Shown one piece after another: positions 40,078 through 48,881 of a stretch of 64,000 nucleotides of DNA; position 1 is the stretch's first letter; each line of letters begins with the position of its first letter. The translations under genes were made by a program, and so were the position numbers. The DNA is from an uncultured Clostridium sp. (GTDB lineage: Bacteria; Bacillota; Clostridia; TANB77; CAG-508). Under the pieces are notes generated by a model, which ran no database searches, was not told the origin of the DNA, and was given only the letters and a program-made list of their open reading frames with translations. The stretch covers positions 49,121 through 113,120 of the forward strand of contig CANSKZ010000006.1 of assembly GCA_947647595.1 (NCBI GenBank), read 5' to 3'.

Positions 40078-40220
40078 TTCGCGTGATCAACGCGCGGCCA
40101 CTCACCAGATTTTACAAACCAATCTGGCAAACCAATGTCCCTCTGACCGAAGAGCGGGGTCAAGGGGCAGCGCCCTTGCGGGGATTTTTAAGGGGCAGGC
40201 GCCCCTTAAAGCCCCTTGAC
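40078..40220. repeat. GC-rich palindromic insertion between carA and carB
   Basis: About 140 bases much richer in G+C than anything around them, built of inverted repeats: CCAGATT/AATCTGG (40105-40111/40121-40127), CAAGGG/CCCTTG (40161-40166/40173-40178), TTAAGGGGC/GCCCCTTAA (40188-40196/40201-40209) and GTCAAGGGGC/GCCCCTTGAC (40159-40168/40211-40220). It supplies the last codons and the stop of carA. It resembles a REP- or MITE-like dispersed element. No gene is encoded. Confidence 0.7.
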
Positions 40221-41270
40221 AAAACTATCAAAAATATAATCCGTATCATGCGGTCCCGGACACGCCTCCGGATGAAACTGCACCGTAACTATATTTTTAT
40301 CCTTATAACGAATTCCCTCCACCGTATTATCATTTAAATTAACATGTGAAACTTCAGCAACTTCTGAATCAACACTATCTGCTACTACATAATAGCCATG
40401 ATTTTGTGATGTAATACACACCCTTCCATTTTGCAAATCCTTAACAGGATGATTAGGACCTCTATGCCCATACTTCAGTTTAGCCGTTTTAAATCCATGT
40501 GCCAAAGCCATTAATTGATGCCCCAAACAAATTCCTAAAATAGGAAGATTCGTTTTGCTTAAATCCCTAATAATATTGATTTCTTCTTGTGCATTTTCTG
40601 GGTCTCCCGGTCCATTGGAAAGCAATATTCCATCTGGTTTTAACGCTAAAATTCGGTCAATTGGCGTATTGCATGGACACACTGTCACACCAACATTCCT
40701 TTTTAAAAAGGAATTAACAATATTATGCTTAAATCCATAATCCATTAAAACAATTTGTTTTTCTAGATTTCTTCCATAGGTAACAAATTCTTTCGTAGAC
40801 ACTTGTTTGACTACACTACCAACTTCATATTCTCTGATTTTTTGCATAATTTCCGACATATTTTCTAGTGATGACGTGATATATCCTTTCATAGTTCCTG
40901 CATCTCTTAATAACTTCGTAAGTTTTCTAGTATTTACATTCGTAAGACCAGGAATCTTGTAATCTCGTAAAAATTTATTTAATCCATCCTTTTTTCTAAA
41001 ATTACTTTCAAATTCCGCCAATTCATGAATCACAACTGCTTTTGCCCAAATTTGCTCGGATTCAAAATCTTCTGGAATGACACCATAATTTCCAATTAAA
41101 GGATAGGTCATCACAATGCCTTGTCCTGCATAGGAAGGGTCTGTGAACGTTTCTAAATAGCCCGCCATTCCTGTATTAAAAACGACTTCGCATGCTGTAT
41201 CCACAGTGGTTGCTCCGATTCTGTCACCTTCGAATATTTCTCCATTTTCTAGTACTAAATAGCCTATCAT
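40206..41270 (-). CDS. carA: Carbamoyl-phosphate synthase small subunit
   Basis: A 354-residue glutaminase subunit. The N-terminal domain has GYLVLENGEIFEG and TDPSYAGQGIVMTYPLIGNYG. The class I amidotransferase domain has LSNGPGDPEN, the nucleophile Cys in GICLGHQLMALA, and HPEACPGPHDT carrying the catalytic His. It is complete, ends inside the GC-rich repeat and precedes carB on the same strand. Its final residues (VKGL) are encoded by the repeat. Confidence 0.95.
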   Translation of the reverse strand: MIGYLVLENGEIFEGDRIGATTVDTACEVVFNTGMAGYLETFTDPSYAGQGIVMTYPLIGNYGVIPEDFESEQIWAKAVVIHELAEFESNFRKKDGLNKFLRDYKIPGLTNVNTRKLTKLLRDAGTMKGYITSSLENMSEIMQKIREYEVGSVVKQVSTKEFVTYGRNLEKQIVLMDYGFKHNIVNSFLKRNVGVTVCPCNTPIDRILALKPDGILLSNGPGDPENAQEEINIIRDLSKTNLPILGICLGHQLMALAHGFKTAKLKYGHRGPNHPVKDLQNGRVCITSQNHGYYVVADSVDSEVAEVSHVNLNDNTVEGIRYKDKNIVTVQFHPEACPGPHDTDYIFDSFVKGL

Positions 41271-41298
41271 AATTTTTCATCCTTTCTGTTTTTTACTC

Positions 41299-41337
41299 AA
41301 AAAATAAACACTAAATCAACTCTAGTGTTTATTTTTT
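41299..41337. terminator. Long inverted repeat upstream of carA
   Basis: A perfect 15-bp inverted repeat (41299-41313 with 41323-41337), A-rich before and T-rich after, so it can terminate in either direction. It overlaps the end of the small frame at 41329-41433 and may attenuate carAB. Confidence 0.65.
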
Positions 41338-41433
41338 ATTTTTACGATTGATTAAAAAAGAAAATACAATACCGCTAATAGATTTTTCTCTATTATTCAT
41401 TCCTATTTTATTATGGTATTTATTTTTTCTCAT
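41329..41433 (-). CDS. Possible 34-residue basic peptide
   Basis: ATG at 41433, AAGGAA about nine bases upstream, stop within the terminator stem. The product is very basic (MRKNKYHNKIGMNNREKS...) with a short hydrophobic patch SGIVFSFL. It could be a small protein or a leader for carAB. In such AT-rich DNA a frame of this length can arise by chance. Confidence 0.3.
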   Translation of the reverse strand: MRKNKYHNKIGMNNREKSISGIVFSFLINRKNKK

Positions 41434-41525
41434 TTTTTCATTTCCTTCTTATTTATATTTATCTTATATATTTTAATATAATTTCCTTTTAATTGCAATA
41501 CTTTTTGCAAAATTTCTTTTATTAT

Positions 41526-42545
41526 TTAAGAACAATAGGTACACAGAACGCTTCTTAGCGCAATTCCTATGTCTATCATACCTATTTTGGATTGACTATC
41601 GATTTGAACCAATTCTTGCAAAATTTGTCTTAAAATTTCTTTTTTAAAATAAGAAACTTGTTTTTTGTATTTACTTACTAGAAAAGTTTGATTTGGCTTT
41701 AACTGAAGCGCCGTTGTTATCTCTTGACCTGTTTCTTGTGCAATCACACACAAATATAATTTTTTAAAATGATTATATAAAGTAACCAAAATTTTTTGAA
41801 GTGGCTCTTTTTGATAAATCAGATTTTCCAAAACTTCCATTGCTTTGTCAATTTTCTTATTTCCTAGATTATCTGTTAACTCAAAAATTACACTTTCCAT
41901 TTGTGGAATTGCCAATAAGTCAATCGCTTCATTTGTAATTTTTCCGCCATCTCCTGCATATTCAATTAATTTTCTAATTTCATTCATGAGCACTTGTAAG
42001 TTTGTTCCAGAAGTTTCAATCAAATATCTTAAATCATTATCACTCACTGCAACATGGTACAAAGTGCAAATTTGTTTTAATTTTGCAATTAAAGCGACTG
42101 GCTTAATTTCGTCAATTTGACAAATTACCGCATTTTTTTGAAGCGTTTGATAAACTTCATTTTTATCTATTTCCTCTTCTATAAAGACAATCACTGCTGT
42201 TTCTTGAATACTTTCGCTATTTTCCTCAAAATAGCAAATCACCTCTTTTTGAAAAGGCGTTGACTCTTTTTTTCGTCCATCTTTTTTGAAAAGGCCTGAA
42301 TTCTTGACAACAATCAATTTTTTATCATACCCAAACGCTGGGACTTCAAGATTAAAAATAAAATCTTTGCTATTTGTTTCATCAATCACAATATCATTAA
42401 TTCCTAGAACTAATTCTCCGAAATTTTTCTTTATTTTTTTTAATATTGCATCTATCAAATATCTCTCATTTCCATACAAAAGATAAATCGACTGTAAGTT
42501 TCCTGTATTTAATTCCTTTTCTAAAACATCATATTTTATTTCCAT
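41526..42545 (-). CDS. holA: DNA polymerase III delta subunit
   Basis: A 339-residue clamp-loader delta subunit. The N-terminal LQSIYLLYGNERYLIDAIL and the stretch VEYDKKLIVVKN-like (here PAFGYDKKLIVVKN) are typical, as are the middle IVFIEEEIDKNE and the C-terminal helical QMESVIFELTDNLGNKK with LLYNHFKKLYL-like helices. Normal length. It loads the beta clamp with the other clamp-loader subunits. Confidence 0.88.
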   Translation of the reverse strand: MEIKYDVLEKELNTGNLQSIYLLYGNERYLIDAILKKIKKNFGELVLGINDIVIDETNSKDFIFNLEVPAFGYDKKLIVVKNSGLFKKDGRKKESTPFQKEVICYFEENSESIQETAVIVFIEEEIDKNEVYQTLQKNAVICQIDEIKPVALIAKLKQICTLYHVAVSDNDLRYLIETSGTNLQVLMNEIRKLIEYAGDGGKITNEAIDLLAIPQMESVIFELTDNLGNKKIDKAMEVLENLIYQKEPLQKILVTLYNHFKKLYLCVIAQETGQEITTALQLKPNQTFLVSKYKKQVSYFKKEILRQILQELVQIDSQSKIGMIDIGIALRSVLCTYCS

Positions 42546-42621
42546 TTATTACCTCTTGATTTAATTATATCAGAAATATTTTTAATATACAACTAAAAAA
42601 AGAATTTTAAAAAGAAAAGAC

Positions 42622-42646
42622 AGTCAGATATACATTCTATCTGACT
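42622..42646 (-). terminator. Terminator after the 51-residue gene
   Basis: AGTCAGATA at 42622-42630 pairs perfectly with TATCTGACT at 42638-42646. T-rich sequence follows on the minus strand. Confidence 0.7.
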
Positions 42647-42669
42647 GCATGCTACCATGAGCGTTATTC

Positions 42670-42825
42670 TTAAAAATCTTCTGATATCCTTTCTTCAATA
42701 AAGGATGCCCTCCAACTGCAAAATTCATCAGAAGCTCCCGGCTCTTCCATCTCATTCATGGTCGTAGTCCAGTGGAATTCAACACCTGGCGATATTATAA
42801 TTTGCTGAGATTTACTTGAATTCAT
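42670..42825 (-). CDS. Small acidic protein, 51 residues
   Basis: ATG at 42825 with TAGGAG four bases upstream. The product (MNSSKSQQIIISPGVEFHWT at its start, then MEEPGASDEF and a C-terminal EERISEDF) is acidic, with one Cys and two Trp. It has its own terminator and follows a 14-codon leader frame on the same transcript. Less AT-rich than its surroundings. No family recognised. Confidence 0.55.
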   Translation of the reverse strand: MNSSKSQQIIISPGVEFHWTTTMNEMEEPGASDEFCSWRASFIEERISEDF

Positions 42826-42845
42826 TGCTCCTACTACCAATAAAG

Positions 42846-42890
42846 CTACAAATCACAAAGTACCATTGTTCTTAAAATTTTCCGCACCAT
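42846..42890 (-). CDS. Short leader frame containing an early CGG
   Basis: ATG at 42890 with a strong AGGAGG upstream. It is either 14 codons, MVRKILRTMVLCDL, if CGG is read as Arg, or only five (MVGKF) if CGGA is read as one Gly. The small acidic protein gene starts 21 bases after the longer frame ends. It may be a leader peptide controlling that gene. Confidence 0.35.
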   Translation of the reverse strand: MVRKILRTMVLCDL

Positions 42891-43017
42891 AATTTTTTCC
42901 TCCTAGCATTTCTCTTCCAACTTCAATTTCAAGTTAAAAATATTTTTATTTATAAATAACCTTTCTTATATCAATTATATCATATTATGTAAATTTTGTC
43001 AAATTTTCCATATAACA

Positions 43018-43058
43018 AAAAAGAGTATCAACAACTTGGCCTTGCCAATACTCTTTTT
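43018..43058 (-). terminator. Terminator of the spoVT-like gene
   Basis: AAAAAGAGTAT at 43018-43028 pairs perfectly with ATACTCTTTTT at 43048-43058, just after the stop at 43063. Between 42891 and 43017 nothing else is seen except the leader and ribosome binding site of the small gene. Confidence 0.75.
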
Positions 43059-43062
43059 CAAA

Positions 43063-43617
43063 CTATATTTCTAAATGATTTCCCAAAAATCCAGCTGCTG
43101 ATTGAGCCACTTTATATTCTACTTCACCCATTTTTTGATTTGGCTCTTTCGACAACAAAATGACACTTCCGATAACATCTCCATCCGAAATAATTGGATA
43201 AATGACTTGCGAATTATAAATTCTTTCTCTTCCTTCATTTTCTGTAATTGGGATTGCAATCTCTTCATTATCTTTACTTTTGAAAACTTCTTTATTTTCA
43301 ATTACTTCTTCTAATTGCTTACTCAAATTTTTTTCCAAAAAGTCTTTTTTAGAACCACCTGATACAGCAATTACTGTATCCTTATCAGTAATACAAGTAA
43401 TATGTCCTGTTGTTTTCGCAAGTGTTTCTGCATACGAACCTGCAAATTCTGTAAGTTCACCAATCGGAGAATATTTTTTTAAAATAATTTCTCCTTCTTT
43501 ATCCGTAAATATTTCTAAAGGATCGCCTTCCTTAATTCTGTGTACTTTACGAATTTCTTTCGGAATTACAACTCTACCCAAATCATCTATACGTCTTACA
43601 ACACCTGTTGCTTTCAT
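43063..43617 (-). CDS. spoVT: Sporulation regulator SpoVT (AbrB family)
   Basis: A 184-residue transcription factor of the forespore. The N-terminal swapped-hairpin AbrB domain is MKATGVVRRIDDLGRVVIPK followed by EIRKVHRIKEGDPLEIF. The C-terminal GAF-like domain (residues 60-180) is as in SpoVT (TTGHITCITDKDTVIAVSGG, VIYPIISDGDVIGSVILLS). Full length. AAGGAGG before the ATG. Confidence 0.92.
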   Translation of the reverse strand: MKATGVVRRIDDLGRVVIPKEIRKVHRIKEGDPLEIFTDKEGEIILKKYSPIGELTEFAGSYAETLAKTTGHITCITDKDTVIAVSGGSKKDFLEKNLSKQLEEVIENKEVFKSKDNEEIAIPITENEGRERIYNSQVIYPIISDGDVIGSVILLSKEPNQKMGEVEYKVAQSAAGFLGNHLEI

Positions 43618-43806
43618 CTTTTTTCCTCCTTCTTTAAGTTAAGTTAGCTGTTCGAACGTCAGTGAGTTACAGATAACTTAGTTAAATGTTTTCCATTTAA
43701 CTTCCTTATAAAAACTCCTTTGAACGACCTTTATAAACTTATTATGACAAAATTGGAGAAATTTATACAATATAAAAAATTTTTTTACAAATTCTGTGAA
43801 ATTTTT

Positions 43807-45108
43807 TTAATGTTCATACATATTACCAATATCGGTTCGATAATCTAAAACATCATCCACTTCTTCTTTTAAAACTTCATAAACTTGAGATTTAATCTTC
43901 TCAAAATCATCTCCTGATTTTTCAATTGCAAATAATCTTGAATTACTAACCGAAGTATAACGATTTTCACCAATTTTTTTACTATTGGCAAAATATAATT
44001 TCACTCCTTTTTTTTCGACATTTTCTTTATTTAATGTAAACTCTACTGGTGGCACATTGGATTGAATCGAATATTCCTTGCTAACAACATATACTAAAAA
44101 GCTATTTTTTCCGTTAAATTTGCAATTTTTTTCAGATAGATTCCCATGAAATACATCTGTTGCGACATCGGCAAATGGCGTTTCAAAACTGTTGATAACA
44201 TTCATTGCTTCTGGGTCTCCAAATCTAGCATTAAACTCAATAAACTTAATACCTTTTTCTGTTTTGAAAAATCCACCATATAAAATTCCGGTAAATTCTA
44301 AGGAATCCTTATTTAAATAATGAATTGTTTTTTCAATTAATTGACGACATTTTTCTATATCTTGTTCTGTTAAAAATGGAAGTAAACCATTGGCAAATCC
44401 AATGCATCCCATTCCACCTGTACCAGGTCCTTTGTCTAGATTATAGCGATATGGATAATCAAACGTTGTAGGCAAAGTAACAACTGTTTTTCCATCTGTG
44501 ACACACATAACTGTAAATTCTTTTCCTTTTATCTTATCCTGTAAAATCACTTTTCCACTTTGACTCAAACATTCTCTAGCATAAGCAATCCCTTCCTCTT
44601 TAGTTGCAAAATGAACTCCACCAACTTTTACTCCTTTTCCTCCTGTTAGGCCTTCTGGTTTTACTACAAAATTTTCGTCCGAATAGGTTTTCGAAGCCAT
44701 TTCCAATTCTGCTTCTGAAGTAATTTCAAAATTTTGAATAATCATACTTGGTTCTAATTCTTTTACAACCTCTAAGGCATAGGTTTTACTCCATTCAATT
44801 TTAGCAGCCTTGCTTGTTGGTCCAAATGTTTTCAAGCCCAATTCTTTGGCTAAATCTATTAATCCATCTTGTAATAAATTATCACTACTGATGATGCAAT
44901 ATTTTATATCCTGTTCTTGAATAAATTGTTTCACCAATTCTTTATCAAAAGGCGAACCAATCAAAAATTTTCCATTTGATTTTTGCACAAATTCCGCAAT
45001 TGTAGGATTTTCATAAGGCATAACACAATACAATTCATATTTTTCGCTCATTGCTTCTGCAATTACTGCTTCTCTTGCACCATTTCCTAATAAAAGACAT
45101 TTTTCCAT
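43807..45108 (-). CDS. purD: Phosphoribosylamine-glycine ligase
   Basis: A 433-residue ATP-grasp enzyme of purine synthesis. LLLGNGAREAVIAEAM is a slightly divergent form of the usual N-terminal motif (GREHA). The ATP-grasp features are clear: KPEGLTGGKGVKVGG, KIKGKEFTVMCVTDG, GPGTGGMGCIG and FIEFNARFGDPEAM. Other pur genes (purE, purC) are at the far end of the window, so the pathway is split. No in-frame CGG. Confidence 0.88.
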   Translation of the reverse strand: MEKCLLLGNGAREAVIAEAMSEKYELYCVMPYENPTIAEFVQKSNGKFLIGSPFDKELVKQFIQEQDIKYCIISSDNLLQDGLIDLAKELGLKTFGPTSKAAKIEWSKTYALEVVKELEPSMIIQNFEITSEAELEMASKTYSDENFVVKPEGLTGGKGVKVGGVHFATKEEGIAYARECLSQSGKVILQDKIKGKEFTVMCVTDGKTVVTLPTTFDYPYRYNLDKGPGTGGMGCIGFANGLLPFLTEQDIEKCRQLIEKTIHYLNKDSLEFTGILYGGFFKTEKGIKFIEFNARFGDPEAMNVINSFETPFADVATDVFHGNLSEKNCKFNGKNSFLVYVVSKEYSIQSNVPPVEFTLNKENVEKKGVKLYFANSKKIGENRYTSVSNSRLFAIEKSGDDFEKIKSQVYEVLKEEVDDVLDYRTDIGNMYEH

Positions 45109-45198
45109 ATTTTTCCCTCCCTTTTTCCATTAAATTTAGTATACCTGATTTTTAGAAAATATTCAATAGCTAACTTTATTTTATTTAAAATAGAAAAC

Positions 45199-45230
45199 CC
45201 GAGATTGACATACTGTTCTGCCAATCTCGG
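45199..45230 (-). terminator. Terminator with a loop shared by a second hairpin
   Basis: CCGAGATTG at 45199-45207 pairs perfectly with CAATCTCGG at 45222-45230. The loop contains CATACTGTTCTGC (45209-45221), which recurs in the loop of the hairpin at 45592-45635. Confidence 0.75.
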
Positions 45231-45252
45231 ATAACGTTAGTTAAAATACAGA

Positions 45253-45522
45253 TTACTTAAAACGTTCGGCGCACTCTTTCAAAGTAGTTTCAAGGTTCTT
45301 TAAATGTTCCTCTGTAAATTTTTGGATTTGCTGTCTGTATTTTTCTAGTATTTCATTTCTTTTTTCTTTGTTTTCGCTACACAGCAAATCCGTTTCTAAT
45401 TGCAATTGCAAATATCTTATTTCCTCTTGATATTTTCTGCCGAGTTCCTGCATTTGCTTCTCTGCAAAATCCCGTGCCTCCCTCTGTTTTTGCATACAAG
45501 CCTTAACTTGATTTTGCTCCAT
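45253..45522 (-). CDS. Small coiled-coil protein, 89 residues
   Basis: An entirely helical, charged protein (MEQNQVKACMQKQREARDFA, then LQLQLETDLLCSENKEKRNE), probably a coiled coil over its whole length. GGAGG precedes the ATG. It is more GC-rich than its neighbours and has an in-frame CGG followed by G (GCA CGG GAT) that must be read as Arg. No family recognised; probably acquired together with the next small gene, since their terminators share a loop. Confidence 0.6.
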   Translation of the reverse strand: MEQNQVKACMQKQREARDFAEKQMQELGRKYQEEIRYLQLQLETDLLCSENKEKRNEILEKYRQQIQKFTEEHLKNLETTLKECAERFK

Positions 45523-45591
45523 CGTGATTCCTCCTAAATATTTGATAATATTATGTTAACATAATTTTACCTTACTGTCAATCTTTTTTCA

Positions 45592-45635
45592 AAAAGCCAC
45601 CTTTCAGCATACTGTTCTGCTAAAAGGTGGCTTTT
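45592..45635 (-). terminator. Terminator of the 46-residue gene
   Basis: AAAAGCCACCTTT at 45592-45604 pairs with AAAGGTGGCTTTT at 45623-45635 over 13 bp, with an inner AGC/GCT pair. The loop carries CATACTGTTCTGC (45608-45620). Confidence 0.8.
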
Positions 45636-45637
45636 CA

Positions 45638-45778
45638 TCATTCCTCTAAAATCTCTCTAATTTCTTCTTGTAAACGAAGCTTAATTTCTTCATCCAATTT
45701 CAAGTTGCCGTTTTCAGAGAAAAACGATTCAAAAATTGCAAGTTGTTCTTTTCTTTTTGGTGTTAATGGCTTTTGCAT
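45638..45778 (-). CDS. Small helical protein, 46 residues
   Basis: ATG at 45778 with AGAAAGGA upstream. The product starts MQKPLTPKRKEQLAIFESFF and ends in an acidic helix, KLRLQEEIREILEE. The terminator follows at once. No family recognised; the composition suggests a small DNA- or protein-binding helix pair. Confidence 0.55.
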   Translation of the reverse strand: MQKPLTPKRKEQLAIFESFFSENGNLKLDEEIKLRLQEEIREILEE

Positions 45779-45873
45779 TTTTTTCTGTCCTTTCTAATTT
45801 TTTAACTATATAATTTTAACATAATCCATATTCCTTGTCAAATATTTTTTGCAGAATCTGTGTTTTTAGTGTT

Positions 45874-46614
45874 TTAACCAGTTTTACTTAATATTTCTTT
45901 TTTCATTTTTTTCATAATCTTTTTTTCCAATCTCGAAATATAACTTTGTGAAATTCCCATCATGTCAGCTACTTCTTTTTGTGTTTTTTCTTTACCGTCT
46001 CCTTCACAATCAATACCAAAACGAAGCTTCATAATATCTTTTTCACGATGATTTAAGTGTTCTATCGCAATGCGAAGCAACTTCTTGTCGACTTCTTCTT
46101 CAATTCTTTTAGAAGTAACATTTTCATCAGTTCCTAAAATATCAGAAAGAAGTAGTTCATTTCCGTCGCTATCTTTGTTTAATGGTTCGTCAATTGAAAT
46201 TTCAGATTTAATTTTACTCGTACGTCTTAACTGCATCAAAATTTCATTTTCGATGCAACGTGAAGCATAGGTTGCAAGCTTAATATTTTTTCCTGTATTA
46301 AAAGTATTAATTGCTTTCATTAATCCAATGGTTCCAATGGAAATTAAATCTTCTAAATCCATACCTGTATTTTCAAATTTCTTGGCAATATAAACCACCA
46401 ATCTTAGATTTCTTTCTACTAATATTTTTTTGGATTCACTATCATTTTCATCAAGCCTTCGAAGCAATTTTTCTTCCTCTAAAACATCCAATGGTGGTGG
46501 CAAAGTTTGACTTCCATTAATATAAAAAACTGGAAATTTTTCTAAGTTTTCTCTATCAAAATATTTTTTGAAAATCCTCTCAATTTTCGATTTAATTTTT
46601 TGTAAAAAATTCAT
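45874..46614 (-). CDS. sigE: Mother-cell sigma factor SigE
   Basis: A 246-residue sigma factor of early sporulation. Region 2 reads [20 protein letters not shown] and [17 protein letters not shown]. Region 4 ends with [20 protein letters not shown]. The N-terminal 25-30 residues ([20 protein letters not shown]) form the pro-sequence removed by SpoIIGA, whose gene lies 18 bases upstream, giving a firm assignment. Confidence 0.95.
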   Translation of the reverse strand: MNFLQKIKSKIERIFKKYFDRENLEKFPVFYINGSQTLPPPLDVLEEEKLLRRLDENDSESKKILVERNLRLVVYIAKKFENTGMDLEDLISIGTIGLMKAINTFNTGKNIKLATYASRCIENEILMQLRRTSKIKSEISIDEPLNKDSDGNELLLSDILGTDENVTSKRIEEEVDKKLLRIAIEHLNHREKDIMKLRFGIDCEGDGKEKTQKEVADMMGISQSYISRLEKKIMKKMKKEILSKTG

Positions 46615-46632
46615 ATTTTCCTCCTTCCAAAT

Positions 46633-47547
46633 TTATTTCATAAAATTTTCTTCACGCAAAGCTTTTCTGCTGTTTAAAATATCTAATCCAATTAAACTTG
46701 TGTATAAATTGGATTTGCATAATTTTCCATTATAAATTCCAATCATTACGTCATCTCTAATACATTCCTCCTCATCTAAAATTTTGATATAATCTGGTTT
46801 AAAACCAATCAGCAAACCATTTTCGTTTCCAAGTGATGAAAATGGTATCACTTTAAATTTATAGGAATAAATATCTTCTTTAGAATCAAGCCATTTACCT
46901 TGAATGATGTTATCTAAATTGTCTAGAATATCATTTGAAATCATATTTCTCAAACTATTTTTTTCCACAATTATAACATCAGTTTGGCTAATGGGTTCTT
47001 TGAGCAAATTTCCTGTGTCAATCATTGTTTTTAATTTTTGGTACTGACCTTTATAAAAAATTTCTAAATCACATAACATTGATTTTGTTTTGAGCCTATC
47101 TTTTATAATATACGAAACAGCAACTATAACAATCACTCCTAAAATACCACCAATGAGGGTAACTTTTACTGGATAACTACCAACTAATAATCCATTTTCA
47201 AAAACAATATTGCTCGGATTAATTAAAAACAATAGCATAAAGGATATTCCACCAAATGTAAATGATACTAGGTAAAAAAGTATTAACTGTTTTAGGATAG
47301 TTTTGAATTTACGACTGTCAAATCCAATCAATATCATCATAATGGAAATTAGAAATTTAACTATAAAGCTTTCTATGTTTCCTAAATTCCATAAATAATT
47401 TAATATACTATAGAGGCCTGCAACAAGGCTTGCGATTCCAATTTTGATGTAATTGATTTTGGATTTACTAATTATGGCAGTGGAAAATAGAATAATATAA
47501 TTCATCATAAAATTTTCCAATAATACAATATCTAAGTATATTTTCAA
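46633..47547 (-). CDS. spoIIGA: Pro-sigma-E processing protease SpoIIGA
   Basis: A 304-residue protein: five N-terminal membrane helices (YLDIVLLENFMMNYIILFST onward) and a cytoplasmic aspartic-protease-like domain with the catalytic motif MIDTGNLLKEP (Asp in DTGN) near residue 190. It cleaves pro-SigE at the septum after a signal from the forespore. Directly upstream of sigE and downstream of ftsZ, the classic order. Confidence 0.95.
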   Translation of the reverse strand: MKIYLDIVLLENFMMNYIILFSTAIISKSKINYIKIGIASLVAGLYSILNYLWNLGNIESFIVKFLISIMMILIGFDSRKFKTILKQLILFYLVSFTFGGISFMLLFLINPSNIVFENGLLVGSYPVKVTLIGGILGVIVIVAVSYIIKDRLKTKSMLCDLEIFYKGQYQKLKTMIDTGNLLKEPISQTDVIIVEKNSLRNMISNDILDNLDNIIQGKWLDSKEDIYSYKFKVIPFSSLGNENGLLIGFKPDYIKILDEEECIRDDVMIGIYNGKLCKSNLYTSLIGLDILNSRKALREENFMK

Positions 47548-47633
47548 ACTTCTAAATCCTTTCTTGTTTTGTCTACTTGCCCCTATATTAACATATTCTT
47601 AATAAGAAACTTGTCATTTTATAGGCGTAAAAA

Positions 47634-47667
47634 AAAGAAATCATCTACAAAAATAGATGATTTCTTT
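47634..47667 (-). terminator. Terminator of ftsAZ
   Basis: AAAGAAATCATCTA at 47634-47647 pairs perfectly over 14 bp with 47654-47667. It separates ftsZ from spoIIGA, so the latter has its own promoter. Confidence 0.85.
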
Positions 47668-47703
47668 CATTATTTGCCATAAATTTCTAAAAATCGCTAT
47701 GTA

Positions 47704-48831
47704 TTATTTATTGCCCAATCCTTTATTTTTTCTTAAAAAAGTTGGTATGTCTAATTCGTTTGAGTTATTGTCGTTGTTTGAAGAAGTAGAAGGTGTATTT
47801 CTCTTTTTCCATGCTTCTGCTACAATGTTATCATAGTTTTGTGTCATATTTTTTCTTTCTTCTTCTTTTTCAAAACCAGTTGCAATAACTGTGATTTGGA
47901 TTTCATCTCCTAAACTGTCATCTGTAACCGTACCAAAAATGATATTAGCTTCTGGGTCTGCATTTCGTTGCACCAATTCGGCTGCAGTATTGGCTTCATG
48001 CAATCCTACATCAGAACCACCAGTGATGTTAATGATAACTCCTTTTGCTCCTTCAATAGAAGTTTCTAATAATGGACTTTGGATAGCTTCTTTAGCAGCA
48101 TCTTCTGCTCTATTTTCTCCACTTGCTCTACCAACTCCCATATGTGCCATACCCTGATTTAACATAATTGTCTTAACATCAGCAAAGTCTAAGTTAATCA
48201 ATCCTGGAATAGAAATTAAATCTGATATACCTTGCACACCTTGTCTTAATACATCATCTGCCATTCTGAAAGCTTCTACAATTGATGTTTTTCGGTCAAT
48301 GACTTGTAACAATTTGTCGTTTGGAATAACGACTAATGTATCAACTCTTCCTTTTAAAGAAGTAACACCGCGTTCTGCTTGTGCTAATCTTTTCTTTCCT
48401 TCAAAAGTAAATGGCTTGGTAACAACACCAATGGTTAAAATTCCAAGTTCTTTTGCTGTTGCAGCAACGATTGGCGCAGCACCTGTTCCTGTTCCACCAC
48501 CCATTCCAGCAGTGACAAATACCATGTCAGCTCCTTTTAATACTTCTGCAATTTCAGCACGACTTTCCTCTGCTGCTTGTGTTCCTATATCAGGATTTGC
48601 ACCAGCTCCTAGTCCTCTAGTTAATTTTTCTCCAATTTGAATTTTAGAACTTGCTTTTGATAAATTAAGAGCTTGTCTATCTGTATTTACTGCAATAAAT
48701 TCTACATTTTTTATGCCAGCTTCAATCATTCTATTTACTGCATTATTTCCTGCTCCTCCAACACCAATTACTTTGATGGTTGCAGTTCCATCCATCATGT
48801 AATTTAACTCCTCATTATTATCCATTATCAT
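47704..48831 (-). CDS. ftsZ: Cell division protein FtsZ
   Basis: A 375-residue tubulin-like GTPase. [11 protein letters not shown], the GTP signature [12 protein letters not shown] and [11 protein letters not shown] are present. The C-terminal tail ends [10 protein letters not shown], the peptide that binds FtsA. The Z-ring forms at the middle of the cell or at the pole during sporulation. It follows ftsA after 50 bases. No in-frame CGG. Confidence 0.98.
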   Translation of the reverse strand: MIMDNNEELNYMMDGTATIKVIGVGGAGNNAVNRMIEAGIKNVEFIAVNTDRQALNLSKASSKIQIGEKLTRGLGAGANPDIGTQAAEESRAEIAEVLKGADMVFVTAGMGGGTGTGAAPIVAATAKELGILTIGVVTKPFTFEGKKRLAQAERGVTSLKGRVDTLVVIPNDKLLQVIDRKTSIVEAFRMADDVLRQGVQGISDLISIPGLINLDFADVKTIMLNQGMAHMGVGRASGENRAEDAAKEAIQSPLLETSIEGAKGVIINITGGSDVGLHEANTAAELVQRNADPEANIIFGTVTDDSLGDEIQITVIATGFEKEEERKNMTQNYDNIVAEAWKKRNTPSTSSNNDNNSNELDIPTFLRKNKGLGNK

Positions 48832-48881
48832 AAGGTATATCCTCCTTTTTAATTTTTAAAAACCTTAACTTAAAATTTATT

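Noticed and set aside
43618..43806. Structured RNA between spoVT and purD
   Set aside because: Some short repeats of TTAAGTTA type are present, but no convincing stem or promoter-terminator pair.
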